DNA from: Polytrichum commune
Taxonomy: Eukaryota > Streptophyta > Polytrichopsida > Polytrichales > Polytrichaceae
Reading direction: 5' to 3'
NCBI GenBank assembly: GCA_950295325.1
Contig: OX485806.1
Span: forward strand, 57,655,169 to 57,719,168
Length of the DNA: 64,000 bases
Part shown: piece after piece, positions 11,590-24,834 of the stretch
Position numbering within the stretch: position 1 is the first letter of the stretch
How the letters are laid out: the number at the start of each line of letters is the position of its first letter
The notes under the pieces: model-generated
What the model was told of the DNA's origin: nothing
The model's database searches: none
What the model saw: the letters and a program-made list of their open reading frames with translations, nothing else
Position numbers and translations under genes: made by a program

Positions 11590-12402
11590 TACCAAAATTT
11601 CGATTGACCTTTGTTATCCAACCTTGGACCATTTTTGCAGTGATTGCTTGTATGTCATCATTGATGTGACCTTACAATATTGAATGATTTTGGAGAACAT
11701 TCCATCGGACATAGCTTTTGATGTGTCCGAATACCTATTTTACAACATTGAGATATGTACTATATGATGGCAAACAAAAGTAGAGGTGTCCAACGGCTTC
11801 AAACACTTGTTGCATTTTATGAGGTATGTGAATTGGGACATTGTTCATGAGGATGAACCTTTATCTATCTATGCTAGGAATGACCTTGGCTTGAATGAAT
11901 TCTAAGAACTTGTTTGTATTATAGGCACCAAATGTGACATCGTAACCAATGACTCCTTCACAACCAACTACAAGCACCAAAGATAAATTTTGACCCCTTG
12001 AGTTGGACGAATTTGTTGGCATCTTTGTCATCGACAAGCCATTCCAAATCGGCATGTCAAATGTAAATTGAAACCAACCTCATCCATGTATACAACATCA
12101 ACCACATTTCCACCATGCTCTAAATTTTTTTGACACCACTCTATGCGCTCTCTAAGACGTTCTTCATTATTATAATCATCTAATTCATAGCGCATGAACT
12201 TGAGGGTAAATTGAGCTGGACTTCGGATGGCTCTTGAAACACAACTGATGGATACAAGATGTGGGAATTGGAAAACTTCATTCAACTGACAATGAAGAGA
12301 TTCTACAATGATGTTTGGATCCACATGAAGCCTCTCTAGTAACCATTGCATGTGCTCATCTTGTAAAATTGGATCGCGAACATCACCTCTATGTTTGGGC
12401 AC
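11590..12402 (-). pseudogene. Tc1/mariner-IS630 type DDE transposase relic
   Basis: The N-terminus (12402 downward) has a paired-like helix-turn-helix region, GDVRDPILQDEHMQWLLERL. The DDE core follows: first Asp in VVYMDEVGFNLHL, central VVGCEGVIGYDVTFGAYNT, second Asp in the broken segment around 11850 (NVPIHIPHKMQQV), and LPSYSTYLNVV-K-stop-VFGHIKSY near 11720, where the family normally has Pro-Asp-Leu-Asn and a catalytic Glu. Several stops and shifts are present. Terminal repeats were not located. Confidence 0.8.
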
Positions 12403-14051
12403 TAATTGACCATTTTGTTTAAAAACTCTAGCTTTGCTCCTGATAGTTTCACAAGGATAACCATAACATTCAATATTGTCATCATAAGATAAGTCCTCAT
12501 TAAGAATTGAATGTATGATTCATGAACAAAGTGCATCATCTATACGATTACATCCATGTGGATGACTAGGCATAGTTATTGAACTGGACTAATTTAAGAA
12601 AAATAAACTATAACCCTAGTTGAACAAAAAACTAACTGTAACTCGTAACCAACACCAGTTATAACCTAAATCAACACAAAACAACGACAAGCAAATAGTT
12701 TCCAACATTTTCTAACTAATAAACAATTGCATAAACACAAACAAACACAAGTGAATGAAGCAAGAGAATCTGGAGAATTTTATCAAGTTCCACATAAGAT
12801 GTAGGAATAACCAAAAGGTACAGCAAAACAATATCATTGTTAGGCTTGTTTGAATAGATTCTAATTCTGCTAAATCGCATAGGATTTTGCATTGAGGATT
12901 TGTTCCCACACTCTTTGTTCTTAGATAGATGCAATCGATAAAAGGGTAATTTTGGTGACCCAATATATTTGAAGACACAAGCTCCAATAGATCATGGGCT
13001 CTTCTATTCTCATGTAGCACTTGAAGCACATGAGATTCGACTTTTGAAACATTCTGTTAAGCACCAACTTTCAATCTGAGCAAATAATCTTGTAAGCTTC
13101 AACATGGTCTGGGGATCCCAAGATACAATATTGTGTTACAGTGCAGCTTCAAGCACATACTATCACTTCTGTTGAGTTATGCAAAAGAGGCCTTGAGGCA
13201 AGAAACCATTACAAAACCTCATTAGAAGAACCTAAGCATGCTACAGAACTGATTCAACACACTAGAGAACTAGAGAGCTGTATGTGGGCACACAAAGTCA
13301 CTTTTGAATCAATTTTACTGCCATACCTAGAATGAAAACAATGTTTGGAGGCTCTCACCAACAACTAGATGTTGCAAAGCGAGAAGACAAAGGATGTGAA
13401 ATAAGATGAGACATTGAGAATTCAAAACCACTGGGTTTGGAAGATTTATGAAATTACTTTAGAAAGATTCATGAAGTTGCTAGAGGTGAAGGTCCACTAT
13501 CATGAATTTAAGGTGTGCCACATGTCAAGTCGGTTTGAAAGAATCATAAACTAATTTATAAGGTTCATGAAATTCGTAGAACTCTCCAATGACATGGGTT
13601 GGAAGGTTCATGTAGCTTGGAACCTTCATGAAATTGAGTTTACGTTTCCATAAAGTTATCATACCAAAGGAGTAACAACGCAACAAGTGTAAATACATAC
13701 ACAAAGCATAACTACCGAGTAGACCATTATTTACATAATGAGCAGCTAATGAGCCCTTTCTGGTGGGAGGGGCTACCCTAGACTCACAGTGGCCAAACTC
13801 GCACAATGCACCCACCTGCCTATAACATTGCATAACAGGTATAGAAAGGAAGTGCATAGCATAATGACCATTAGAACGTGGTACAAGATAATGTTGAATT
13901 TGGGCTTCTTGTGATGCTCATTCTCAATTTCTTCAACCATAAATCAGGGCTTACTTGCCACCTACTCCATTTAAGTTGGTGAGGAACACTAGAAGACAAG
14001 GATTTTTGATATTTTATACAAACAAAATATGTTTTTAGTGTGACACTCAGG
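12403..14051. other. Interval between transposase relic and ALF4; no supported gene
   Basis: A minus-strand frame at 13029-12712 (starting MLQVLHENRRAHDLLELV) is open but unrecognised and could be ALF4 3'-proximal sequence. The frames at 13141-13335 and 13525-13857 look like chance. No repeat array or RNA gene is seen. Confidence 0.4.
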
Positions 14052-17000
14052 TCACTCACTGAATTTTAGTGCTGCCTGTGTGAGTTCAACACAGCGCTTA
14101 AGGACACTTCCCAACCTATCCATAGCAAGATAACTGCAGAGTATATCCTCCTTCACAATGGACCCCAAGCTCACATCCCCAACAAGCTCAGAGAGAGGAA
14201 GCAACCATTGGGTTAGGGCTCTTGTCAGAGTTTTCTTTGAAATAATTCCTGTGTAATTTGTCCTTCCTGACATCCATAAAGAAGAAACATTGGTCAAAAC
14301 CTTTGTTCCTTGTACCACACTTGAGTAAAATTGAAGACCAGATCAAGAGGATGTGTACATTACAAGCACAGAAAAAACTGACAGTGACTACTTAGAGAGG
14401 TTCATGTTTGTGAACAGCAAGTCTACCTGAAGATTCTCTGATGAGGATAAATCGGTAGAGATTGAGGGCACTTTGTATCTGGTCCATATTTCCCATTGTG
14501 CACTCACATAACAGATTAGAAAACTTTTGAACTGGCCCAGAACAAATGTCTTCCCATTTATACTTTAGATCTTATCACACCTTGGGCTGACTTGAAGATT
14601 GATAATGACTAAAATTAGTCCTCTAATAACTGCATTCATAAGTATTCATAATGTCACTCTAGTGAAGGTTTAATAATGATCATGGGTTATGTGTAGCCTA
14701 AAATCCTCCATCGCACCCAATACAGGATGGGGCAATTGAGGTACTTGTAGCCTTGGGGTTTAACTAGATTCAAACAGCGCCCGAATTATTCTAATATCCT
14801 GGTAAATTAGGGCTACACTGTGGCCCCACATTCAATAAACTTAGACCTATGTTCAATTACAGGTGGCATAAATTTACCACCACCATGAGGGGCAATTGTG
14901 GCCTCATCACGGGAGAAGGCTCATGGTAATAAATGTGCCCATTCAGTGTGAATGCAGCATTAAAATAGGCGAAAATAGTCAGAAACCCCATTCAACCTTA
15001 AACTTCTTCCTGATGTGCAAAGCCATAAAAGTGTGCAACTAGTGAAAAAGAAGCTTACAGGGTCAATATGGGTGCAAAAATCAAGTGGGAGTCCAGCTGT
15101 TGGTCTTAACACAGTTCCAACCACTCGAAGCACCTCCTCACTTACAAAAGGGGATACCACAGCTTGAACTTGGTGGGCCTCTTCTGCACTATCCCCATCG
15201 TTGCTTAAAATGCCTCGGTGCTGGCTATTCGTAGGCCACACTCTAGCAACCTCATCTTTGATACAAATCAATAGGAGAGAGACCTGTGTACATGCTTTAT
15301 GTTGAATGAACACTTACAATATGAACAAAAAAATACCACAAGTACGGTGAATAACTTTCCTTCAGCAGCCTCATTGTCCAGATGGATGTCTGAAAAAGAA
15401 AAATAAGCAGAAAGACGACAATTGCAAAATGTGACTTTTCAATACCTTGCGCCATGAGGCAGACCTTGTTCCTTGAGAACATATCTGTTGAACTTTTTCT
15501 GACATTGTCCATATATATCAACACATCCACAGTAGTACAATGATGGAGACCAATTATCGTTGCCCACAAAGTGACAACAATATACTCAAATGAAAAAAAG
15601 ATAATTAATTTCAATAAGACATACCAATGCTGGAGAATGGCTGTTGTTGATGAGGACTTGCAGACTGTTAAACTTCGTAGCGTTGGGTAGTACTTCTTGA
15701 ATCACCTATTATTAGGTTCCAAATTAAGAAATACAGAGTTAGACCAATCTCTCTTAGATACAAGAATGTGCATATATATACTTACCCAATAAATCATTGC
15801 CTTCTTTATTCTAGGTCCACTAGGCTGCTCACCATCAACTTCAAGATACATGAGAATGATACGCTGACATCCAGGCCAAACACTTCAGGATCACACATAA
15901 GTCAATACATGAGCAGAGCTGTAAGATGAAAATAAAAAGCTGCTCTGGTATTAAGGATGACTCCTCTACAATGCAGGGGGAGGGCCAAATGTGACTTACT
16001 TTTCTAATGACTATGAATGCTTGGCGCCTTACAATTGTATCGGAAGCTTGGACAATGACATCTTGAAGACTCTAAGCCAGCACAAATCCATAAAACTTTG
16101 TTCAAGGTGCAGAAGTGAAAGTCTCAAGTGACTCATCAGGACTGCAAGTATCAAAAGCAGGATTTCAGCCTACAGTTCAACTGGCCTCTGACAAGTTTTT
16201 CACATTCCAAAGACTGCATGATACAAACAGACCAATTCTCCATCAAGGCTATTGATGTTGAGAAAATACGTCCCACTTAAAGATTCAAACAGCTGTGTCG
16301 GGTTCTAGAAAACCTAGACATCCAGTACAATCTGAATTTGATGAGATTTTGGGCAGATTATAACCTCAAGAAAAGGCATGATTTTCATCGTCAAAGCAAG
16401 CCAGTCATCACCATCACTAGATGTGATCATTGGACATGATATTTCAACAATCAATTGCACAAGGGCCATTCCTGTTGATAGGCCTGTAGGTGACCAGGTT
16501 GAAAGCAGAGAGGATGCAACACTCAGGGCATTAATGACCCCTTTCCTTCCCAAAAGCTCAAGTTGTTTCTGGAGGATGTCTACGGATACTTCAACAGCTG
16601 CTGCAACTCGAGGGTTGTTTAGTGCCCAGTACACTGTTCTGGCCACAACGGAGCAAGATCAAAACTACCCCCTTCATTGGGCCTCAGATGTGCACCGTGA
16701 ATAAACAAGTTAAATCTGCATTGTATGAAACTGCACTAGAAGTCGACTCATAACATTATAATCGACAATGCAACTCTAATCACATCCATGATTATCATAC
16801 ATCAAAATCATCTATTCATGCAACATCGTAAACATGGCATGTGGAACATACTAAAAACTGAAGAAAAACTGTTAAATAATCTAGCACCCAATCCTTGAAC
16901 ACAAAAGTGCCAGGGGAGAATCCTACTGGGGTTTAATACACCACTACTTCAATATTGCAAGGCACAAGGGTGGAGGATATATTTCATGAGACATTTAAGC

Positions 17001-20000
17001 ATACCTTTGGCACATTCAACCACCTGCATAGATTTTTGTAGGCAACAAGACTGACTTCCGAGAGTAAATTATACTAGTATCAAAATTTGCAAAATCATGC
17101 TTGAAAGCAGAGATTCATGGTGGAACTCTTATTCAACTTTACATATGGAAGTACCATAGGTGATAAGCAGGTTGGCAGGTCCTCGCCAAAGTCCTTGCCA
17201 ATATAATTGATGGAAGTGATAAAAGTAGGTTTGACAGTTACAATATAATTTTCAGAAATTCAGCAATTTCTGTTTCAATGTTTCACTTTTCAGCTCAATC
17301 ATTTCCAAAACCATTTAATGCAATAATCATACAAATCAACAATATTGCTTTGAGGGAATGTCATGTAATATTTAGGAGGAAAGTCCTACCATTTATACAA
17401 ATGTAGATGAAGAGGTACTGTCCACAATGCATGTGGGACAACAAACTTGATGTGAAGCCTCTACCTAGTTATGGATAATCCTCTTGTATGTATTTGTGCA
17501 CAACTCATGCAAAAACACTTCAAACCGCAAAATTCTTTTTCAAGGTGCAAGAGTACTTGATTATCTCAATTTTGTTTAATTTTACAACATTCTTCAGGTT
17601 AGTGTTCCTTGCTCAATTGAGCTCCGAAACACTATTTATAATGCATTTTGTTTTTTCTTTGGACCTTCTGCAAGTCTTGGACAAGCCTGATGAAATCTGC
17701 TCATATGTCATGCATTAGGACTTCAAATCACAAAATTCTTTTTGAAGGTCATAGATTGCTTCAATCAGTAGACTTTCTAACTTGCACACAACTCAAAATA
17801 AATTGACCTTCTATATGCAATTGAGCTCTGAAAAATCTGTCGAGGCCATAATCTTGGAAGTTCCATGTAGTCTTGAGTGTCGATCTGAACCCATATTCTT
17901 TAAAGATGAGTTGAGTTGAACTTGATTACAAGACCAGCTCTTTTCCACTCCACTTCTAGAATGACTCATTTATCAAACAATGCCATGGACTTGTGGAAAG
18001 TGGTAGTTTTCACAAGTTTCAGCAACTGTTTTTAGGAAATAAATTTTACAGAACCTGCTTTCACCTACAGTACTTTCTGCAAGGACCATTGCAAATATGT
18101 TTGATCAACCTACCAAGTCACCCTGCATACAAAAATGACAATACTGAAGAAACAATTGAGCAGTATAAAGTTTGTGGTTCTGACCTGCAAGTGCAACACC
18201 TTTTGTAGCTTCTAACTTGCTAATGTACAATTCAGCAATATCCTGAGCAGATTCTGTCCATGTTGAAAACAGGTAGTGGTCCAAAGTGCATATCAGAAGC
18301 AGACAAGAATCAACCTTAGAGCTCCCCTCCTAGATTTTTACATGGAAGGTTAAATGTATTTAAACTTCCCTTGCTTTAATTTGACATCAAGCATCCATAA
18401 TTGCACATATTGTAAATTGAACCTCAAAAGAGTCGAGCTGGATTCTTGACGCTCATGTTCATCTGGTTGAGAAGACAGACCAGTTCGAGAAAAATTGGAA
18501 CACTATCATAACTTAAAAGACAAAATTTCCATGCAGGTTACCCATCATGTTGGACCATCCCCATTACCTCCATTGAGAGAAATGCTGTCATAAATTGACC
18601 TCAATAGATACACCCAACAAATATTCATGTAGAGATAAAAAGCAATTACAATTTAATAGCAAAGAACCATTTAAAAGATCAAGGCAACTACACCTTTCAA
18701 TTCAATTAATGTTGACAATCAATTCGTGTGCACACTAATTAGAGTGGACCTCACTAATATGAAAGTAGCTTGGAATTGAGATGGACCACATGATCCGACC
18801 AGTTGTCACTACGCATGTTTACTATCAACGACTCAACAACCGCTAAGTGTATGAAGTTGACATTCTCCTTGTACCCCCAATGCTTGCTATGAGCACAAAA
18901 AAATTATGACCGAGTAGGTACTGAAAAGTCAACACTACTTCACCACAGATTATCTTGTATGCAAAAAAATTCATGTGTGGTCAATACACATTGAAATTCT
19001 TAATATCGGAATCAATGTTGACTTCAAAGTACTCTGGACCACACCAATTTCAAAAATGCGGACACTCCAGAATTAGTGTTGTGCACACTAATTGGAATGA
19101 CAGGTGTAATTTCCTTATTAATTCTCAAGCAGCAGAACACTCAGCTATAATGCTTAAGTCCACCAAAAAAGTTATTCTCTACAATATCCTCAACTTCAAA
19201 TTTTCAAAAGAGGTTTCCAACAGCTGTATCCCTTAAAAAGAAGCCCATCAATAAGCAAGCTGACGTGAATCTCCTAGGGGGAATCATAGATGGGTCAGTG
19301 CATATATCAATTTTTAACATTGGTTACAGGCAAAAAGAGGTTAGAGCTTTGTGGTGTCTACGTAAACTGGTCCATTGGGAAGACAGAAAGTGCAGTGGGC
19401 TACTCTATTCCCTGATATTCAGTTTTGAAATGATTTATCTCCAGTCAAACTGAATTGACCCTCAACCTAGTTGAACCCCCTAGTTGAGCAAGAGAACCCC
19501 CTACTAGAACAACAAGAACAACAAGCCCCCTAGGGCAACAGATCCCCCTAGTAGAAGCTTGTTGTTGCTAAAGGCCCTTCATCCAAGATGGATGAGTTTA
19601 CCTGGACATGACAAAGCCCAAGCCAGCAGAAAATCACCACAAAGACCAGTACAAATACAGTACAAAGCTTTTAGTGTCAAAAGGAGAATTGAGTAACAAC
19701 TCTATCATCCATAGTAACAAAGGCCAAAGTAATTTCTGATAACTAACCTAGGACAGATTAACGTATTGCTAATACTGTAAACTCAGGTTCACACAATCTA
19801 ACAACAACACCTTCATGAGTCCTTTAGCTAAACTTAACAAGCTCACACAGTCCAATATCTGAAATCCATGATTGGACAGATATTTGTAGATATCCAATCA
19901 GGTAAGCTCAATCTTTACCCAGCCCTACCACAATATTCATTTGCTTCAAAATGAAGCCCTAATTGTAGTAATAAGTTTGACAACAATGAATAGACAGCAG

Positions 20001-23000
20001 GACTCGCAAGGGCTAATGACTCAGGGCTGAACCAATCAGGTAAGCTCATCCTTTAGACAACTTTGCTGCAATTTTCATTCACTTTAAAGCAAGCAATATT
20101 GCACCTAAGGTATCTTGGTATGAATTCACAATCTCTAAATCCTCATACTGATCTACAGACAAATTGAAATGTTGAAAATTATAAACTCTATGAAGTATAT
20201 AAAGTAGTGCTTACCAATGGCTGTACTCTCTATCAGAGAGTCAATGTGGTCACCAGTAAGTAACCACAATAAAGAGAGGCCACAAAGGGGTAGCAGTTCC
20301 ACAAGCTCGACAACAACCGAAGTAATGTGCCTCTCAGCAGGATGTGCAATCCTTCCACCTGCAGAGGCCTACTCTACAGTAGGACAGTCCTTGCATGTCA
20401 TTACGTTCTCCCAAGCAGTGAGCAAACTTACATATAAATAACACATTCATGAATAGAGAAATTAAATATCAAAATACCAAGTGCAAAATACCCCAAAAGC
20501 AGAGACTTGGAATTTGCTTGGTAGTACTTCAAAGACTCAAGACAACACAAATGAGCAATATTATTGAAGTGATATTAAAAAGATAATTAATGAATCGATA
20601 AGAAGCCAACAACTGGTGCTACTGACATCATTTCCACCTACAAAGAAAAACATATTGAAGGAAAAGAAAGCCACCACAGAGAGGATAGGATAAACAGATA
20701 AAAGATGGTTGGCTCAATTACTTGGCCTAACATGGAGTTTTAGAAGAACAGAACATAGTAAGCCAAATTTTCAGCTATTGTGCCACTTTTAAAAAAAATT
20801 ATGTAATAAGGTAAGTCCATTCATGAAACACCAATTGGCACTCACCAACAATTCAAGTGCAAACCGTCCAAGTTTTAGCTGCAAGTCCTCTCGTTCTGCT
20901 GCAACCTGCAGTACCTTCAACTATGGTTGATACACAATATGACCACACTAATGGAAAACATATCATCATGTGCTCTGGAGATGCTTCAGAAAGCTGTTGT
21001 GGTGTACAGGAGATACTTCATGATAAGTGCATATTTGAACCTTGTAATCAAGAATGTTCAAGAAATTCCAATCACTTTTGCAGAAATAGAAACACACAAG
21101 AGCCAAGATCTTGAGGAGCTAATCCTATTCTAGATATGTGCTCTGTTGTGAAATTTGACAATGATGAGAATAAGGGATCCGAAAAGAGACCGACCAGTAG
21201 AGTGTCACAGGTTACTTTAACAGTATGTGCGACTTGCACAACTTCGTTCACAATTGTAGCCTGCAATTCCCCACCACTGATAACCATGTTGCCATGTACC
21301 GTCTCAACAAATTCTGCAAGTGTCTCTTCCCCCTTCAGATGGACTTCCTCATCTTGCATTGTGAGCCTTACTACCAAGAGCAAACCTGGACTTGCCTCCA
21401 TGAAAAATTGCATCTGGCGCCTTTGAAGGCGTGAGAACACTATACAAGGGACACAGGGACAAGTTAATCCGTTTCCTTGTAAAAATACAAATACATGCAC
21501 TCAGAAGGTGGCTTGAGCAGATACCATGTCTCACAAAAATTCAGCCAGACCCTACAAAACAAACCAAGAAGGAAAAGCCCAAACCCCAAGAGTTATACTG
21601 TTAAAAGAACACATTGTACAGCTCAATCAGGTTGACTTTGATACTAGAACAAGGAGGGCAGTGCAAACAAATCACAGCAAAGCAAAACAATTCAACTTAC
21701 CCAATGCAAGTCCTTTTAGCAATGGGATACAATAAAGTAAGGTTTGACATGTTGTGTACATATTTAATGCCTGCAAACAACCATACTCAGGCCCTCAGGT
21801 CTTGCACACTAACAACCCGAATCTAACATTTGCATACATGAAATAGTTGTTAATATTAGATGCTGGACAATTATGCATAATTGTTTGAAAGCATATTGCT
21901 CATATATGTCCATAAATGATCATAAAAGTATTACTATTCTGAACACTTAACCCCGAGGACAAGGTGTTTGGCTTGAAATACCTCCATAAAGGCTGTAAAC
22001 ATCTCACGAGGGCCGCAAACCTCAACCAAAGCCTCGATAATGTTAAGGCAGAGAGTTTGGCAGGCTTGAGAGAGACCCACAAATTTTACAACCACTCGTG
22101 GAAGCTCGAGACCTAATTTCTCGCAGAGAACCTATGAATAACCACGACATGTTTGCTCATATCAGGACTACAGACATCCAGCCAAAGCACCTTTCGTTTT
22201 TGAATGTGACTGAAAATTTTCTGACACTTCATCGATGTCCATTCAGACACCACATTATGTTTAATATGTACTGCATTTGCACAGCTGTTCACATGTGCAA
22301 AACTTTCACCTTCATGTGTGGCTCTATGAGGAAATAGACAAATACAAGTAGATAGGCTTCTCTATGTGTATTTGCAACTTGAACATCTAAGGATCAATCC
22401 AAGAAATAAAACAGTTCCTCTTTTGATTAAACTGATTCAAAACTCCATTTGCAATGACAAAAGTAGTATACCAGGCTACAAGAGGTAGATGATTTCAACA
22501 AATTCATGGCTTGCTGGAGCATCTCCTCACAATGGGCCAGCCAATCTCGTCTTGCTGATCCTTTCAGCACCACATCATGTAATGGGCTCTCTAAAATTTC
22601 GAGAAACTTGCGATACATCTGTGCAGCATCCTTGCTTTCTTCATTCTGAACCACGTTTAGTCGAGTAAAGGATGGGTACAAATATGGCAATCTAATTATA
22701 ACATTTAAGCCCCTGTCCAAGTAAGGATTCATTGCAGATTTTTGAGACAATTTCTATGTATCTACAATATGTGCGAGGTTATCTCTGGCCTCTTGCCAAC
22801 TTGATACAACCTCATCCAGGTAACCATTACACATGCTGAGGAGCAACAACCGTCAAAAAAGATCAAACAAAAGAAATTTCTCAAGCAAGGCAAGAGATAC
22901 AACGGACAAGTAAACTCTTAAGAAGAAGCAATGAAGAAGTTTTCGTATTCTAGTTAGTGGTCAATGAATCCGCAAGATAGGCGTATAAAGAATAATATTA

Positions 23001-23160
23001 CGTTTGAATGAACTAAACCGGTGCACTCGCTATCTAATATTGCTGAAGGGGTTTGTAAACGGGAAAGCAATGACAGTTATTGAACCGCAGCATGATCAGC
23101 AAGTACCTCGCAGCAACGAAGGGCAGCATCGTGTAAACTTCTCTGATAGAAAAGAGCCAT
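14052..23160 (-). CDS. ALF4: ALF4 (aberrant lateral root formation 4), glomulin-like protein, 16 inferred exons
   Basis: ALF4/glomulin binds RBX1 and restrains cullin-RING ubiquitin ligases; in Arabidopsis its loss blocks lateral root formation. Inferred exons on the minus strand: 23160-23107, 22810-22766, 22645-22472, 22131-21982, 21770-21701, 21439-21216, 20920-20846, 20368-20215, 18253-18185, 16633-16329, 16071-16000, 15863-15786, 15705-15625, 15283-15059, 14502-14427, 14266-14052. All junctions are GT-AG and phase-consistent, giving about 688 residues without an internal stop, against roughly 600-650 for seed-plant ALF4 as I recall. Diagnostic blocks are VEVCGPREMFTAFME, FSRLQRRQMQFF, QSALNLYRFILIRESSG and TNYTGIISKKTL followed by WLLPL near the C-terminus. 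Helical ARM/HEAT-like composition is seen throughout. The 5' end is the weakest part: an alternative start is ATG at 22834 in a longer second exon. Confidence 0.85.
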
Positions 23161-24395
23161 AGCTCCAATCACCTCAAATTTCTATCTCCTTGAAGAGCAT
23201 ACTCAGGTCCCTGCGCTGCAGACCAAACGCTTAAACATTGAGGCAGATAATACTTCTACCATAATCTCTATCATTTTCACGCCATGCCCCAACTATCTTC
23301 TTCATTTTATTCCTCTCCCAATGCAACTGAACGCTTCACCTTGTGTATGCAGGAAATTACGTTACCTAAACTTCCAACTAGAAGATAAAGACGAGAATTC
23401 TATGAAAAGCATGCAAACAATAATACTCGAAAATCTCATACAGAGCAAGTCACCAATCCACTTCATGTTCCACGCACTCCATAAAATAAAACAGATCGTG
23501 CGAAAATGATTGTGATACCCTTACTCTCTTGTATACTTCTACACGGCCACTTTATACACGGCTTTGGGCCGGCCCAAGCACCGGCCCAATTCATGTGCAA
23601 TTAAGCTCTCAATTTGGTCCAACCTTTTTAAATGTAAAGTGATGAGGCCCGATTTTAGGTCTTGATGTTCTTAAGGGGAAGTGTAATGAAGAGAATTGAC
23701 ATGTCACTAACAAATGATAAAGATGTTCATTATCCAACGATGAGCCCAATTCGATTCATGTTAAAAATTCAAGTGGAGGAAAAACTCGCCCCAATTTCAT
23801 CAAGTTGGTCCAAAGGTTTGACGCCAAACTTGTGCCACTTAGGACACCACATGGGATGAGTGAGTATTTGGGCCGAATTTGATAAAACCGAGCGATCATG
23901 TTGGGCCAAGTTTTTAGAATTCAAACCAGCCCTCAATCCGGCCCCAAGTATAAACTAGCCATTAAGGTTAGTTTCCATGTCCACCACTTGTTCATTAGAT
24001 ACAAGATAATATTGGGTTGGAGGTGTTTGCATGTGTTTAAGCACAAGTTGGCGTCCAACCACATTTTGGTGGTTCGCTAGAATGTGGAGGGCCATAGACA
24101 CGGACCACTAGACTTCCATGCATTCACTAAAGAATCTTAAACCAACAAATGTCAGTCATTGAAGCATTGATCATTTTTAAAATGAAAATAAGGTTTTTAA
24201 CATGGATGAGGAGGTTAGTACGTGAGCTCAAATTAGCGAAGATGGGAGTAGCTAGTTGGCACATACAAACCCTAACCCACTAAATTCCTTCTACATTTGG
24301 ACAGGTTTTTTCTTACTCACACTAGAACTTGGTGGGCAAGTAACTTACATGGGAACTCACCCTACGTCATCCATATAACTTACACCCCTTCCCCA
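23161..24395. other. Upstream of ALF4: presumed promoter side, no gene
   Basis: This is the 5' flank of ALF4. Around 23560-23600 there is a short GC-rich block (GGGCCGGCCCAAGCACCGGC); GGGCC-type words are common near plant housekeeping promoters. From about 23640 the text is probably old repeat DNA without a supported coding frame. Confidence 0.35.
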
Positions 24396-24399
24396 TCTA

Positions 24400-24640
24400 G
24401 CATTAGATTAAATTTGGTCCCAAGCCTAAAACATTGTAGTTGGAAGCTATGTTTTTCACACCGCGGTATGGGGAGCAAGCCGTTCGCATGGTGGAATGCG
24501 AAGGATTAGTGTTCGTGACCCTTGCTAGAAATGAAAAATGGTCAAGATAATTAAGGGTAGCTAACAAAGGTTGCGACAAGTGTTTTTTATCCATTGCAAT
24601 CCATTGTAATTCTCTCCATAATGTTTTCCATCCATTGTAG
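24400..24640 (+). repeat. Dispersed repeat family D, copy 1 (3' part)
   Basis: It contains GGTGGAATGCGAAGGATTAG and CTTGCTAGAAATGAAAAATG. Close relatives lie at 35080-35215 and 49880-50000 in the same orientation. Confidence 0.7.
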
Positions 24641-24834
24641 TTTTTTTTATCGCGTTTATTATCCATTGCAGACTCTAATCATTGCATTTTTCATCCATTA
24701 AATGTGGTCTCATACTTAATATTTATTCAAATCATTATAAAAACATCTATTAAATATTTTATTTGAGAAAAAAATCTTCAAGTGCTCTAACAAGCCTCTT
24801 CCATTGGAGATTGCACCAAGTTGGTTGTTTTTCT

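Noticed and set aside
12712-13029. Possible exon with HENRRAHDLLELV on the minus strand
   Set aside because: No recognisable domain, low-complexity C-terminal half and no phase-compatible partner exon; left as unassigned.
14052-23160. Karyopherin/exportin identity for the ARM-like gene
   Set aside because: First considered because of helical repeats, but exon joining gave ALF4-specific blocks near the N-terminal third and the C-terminus and no importin-beta N-terminal domain.
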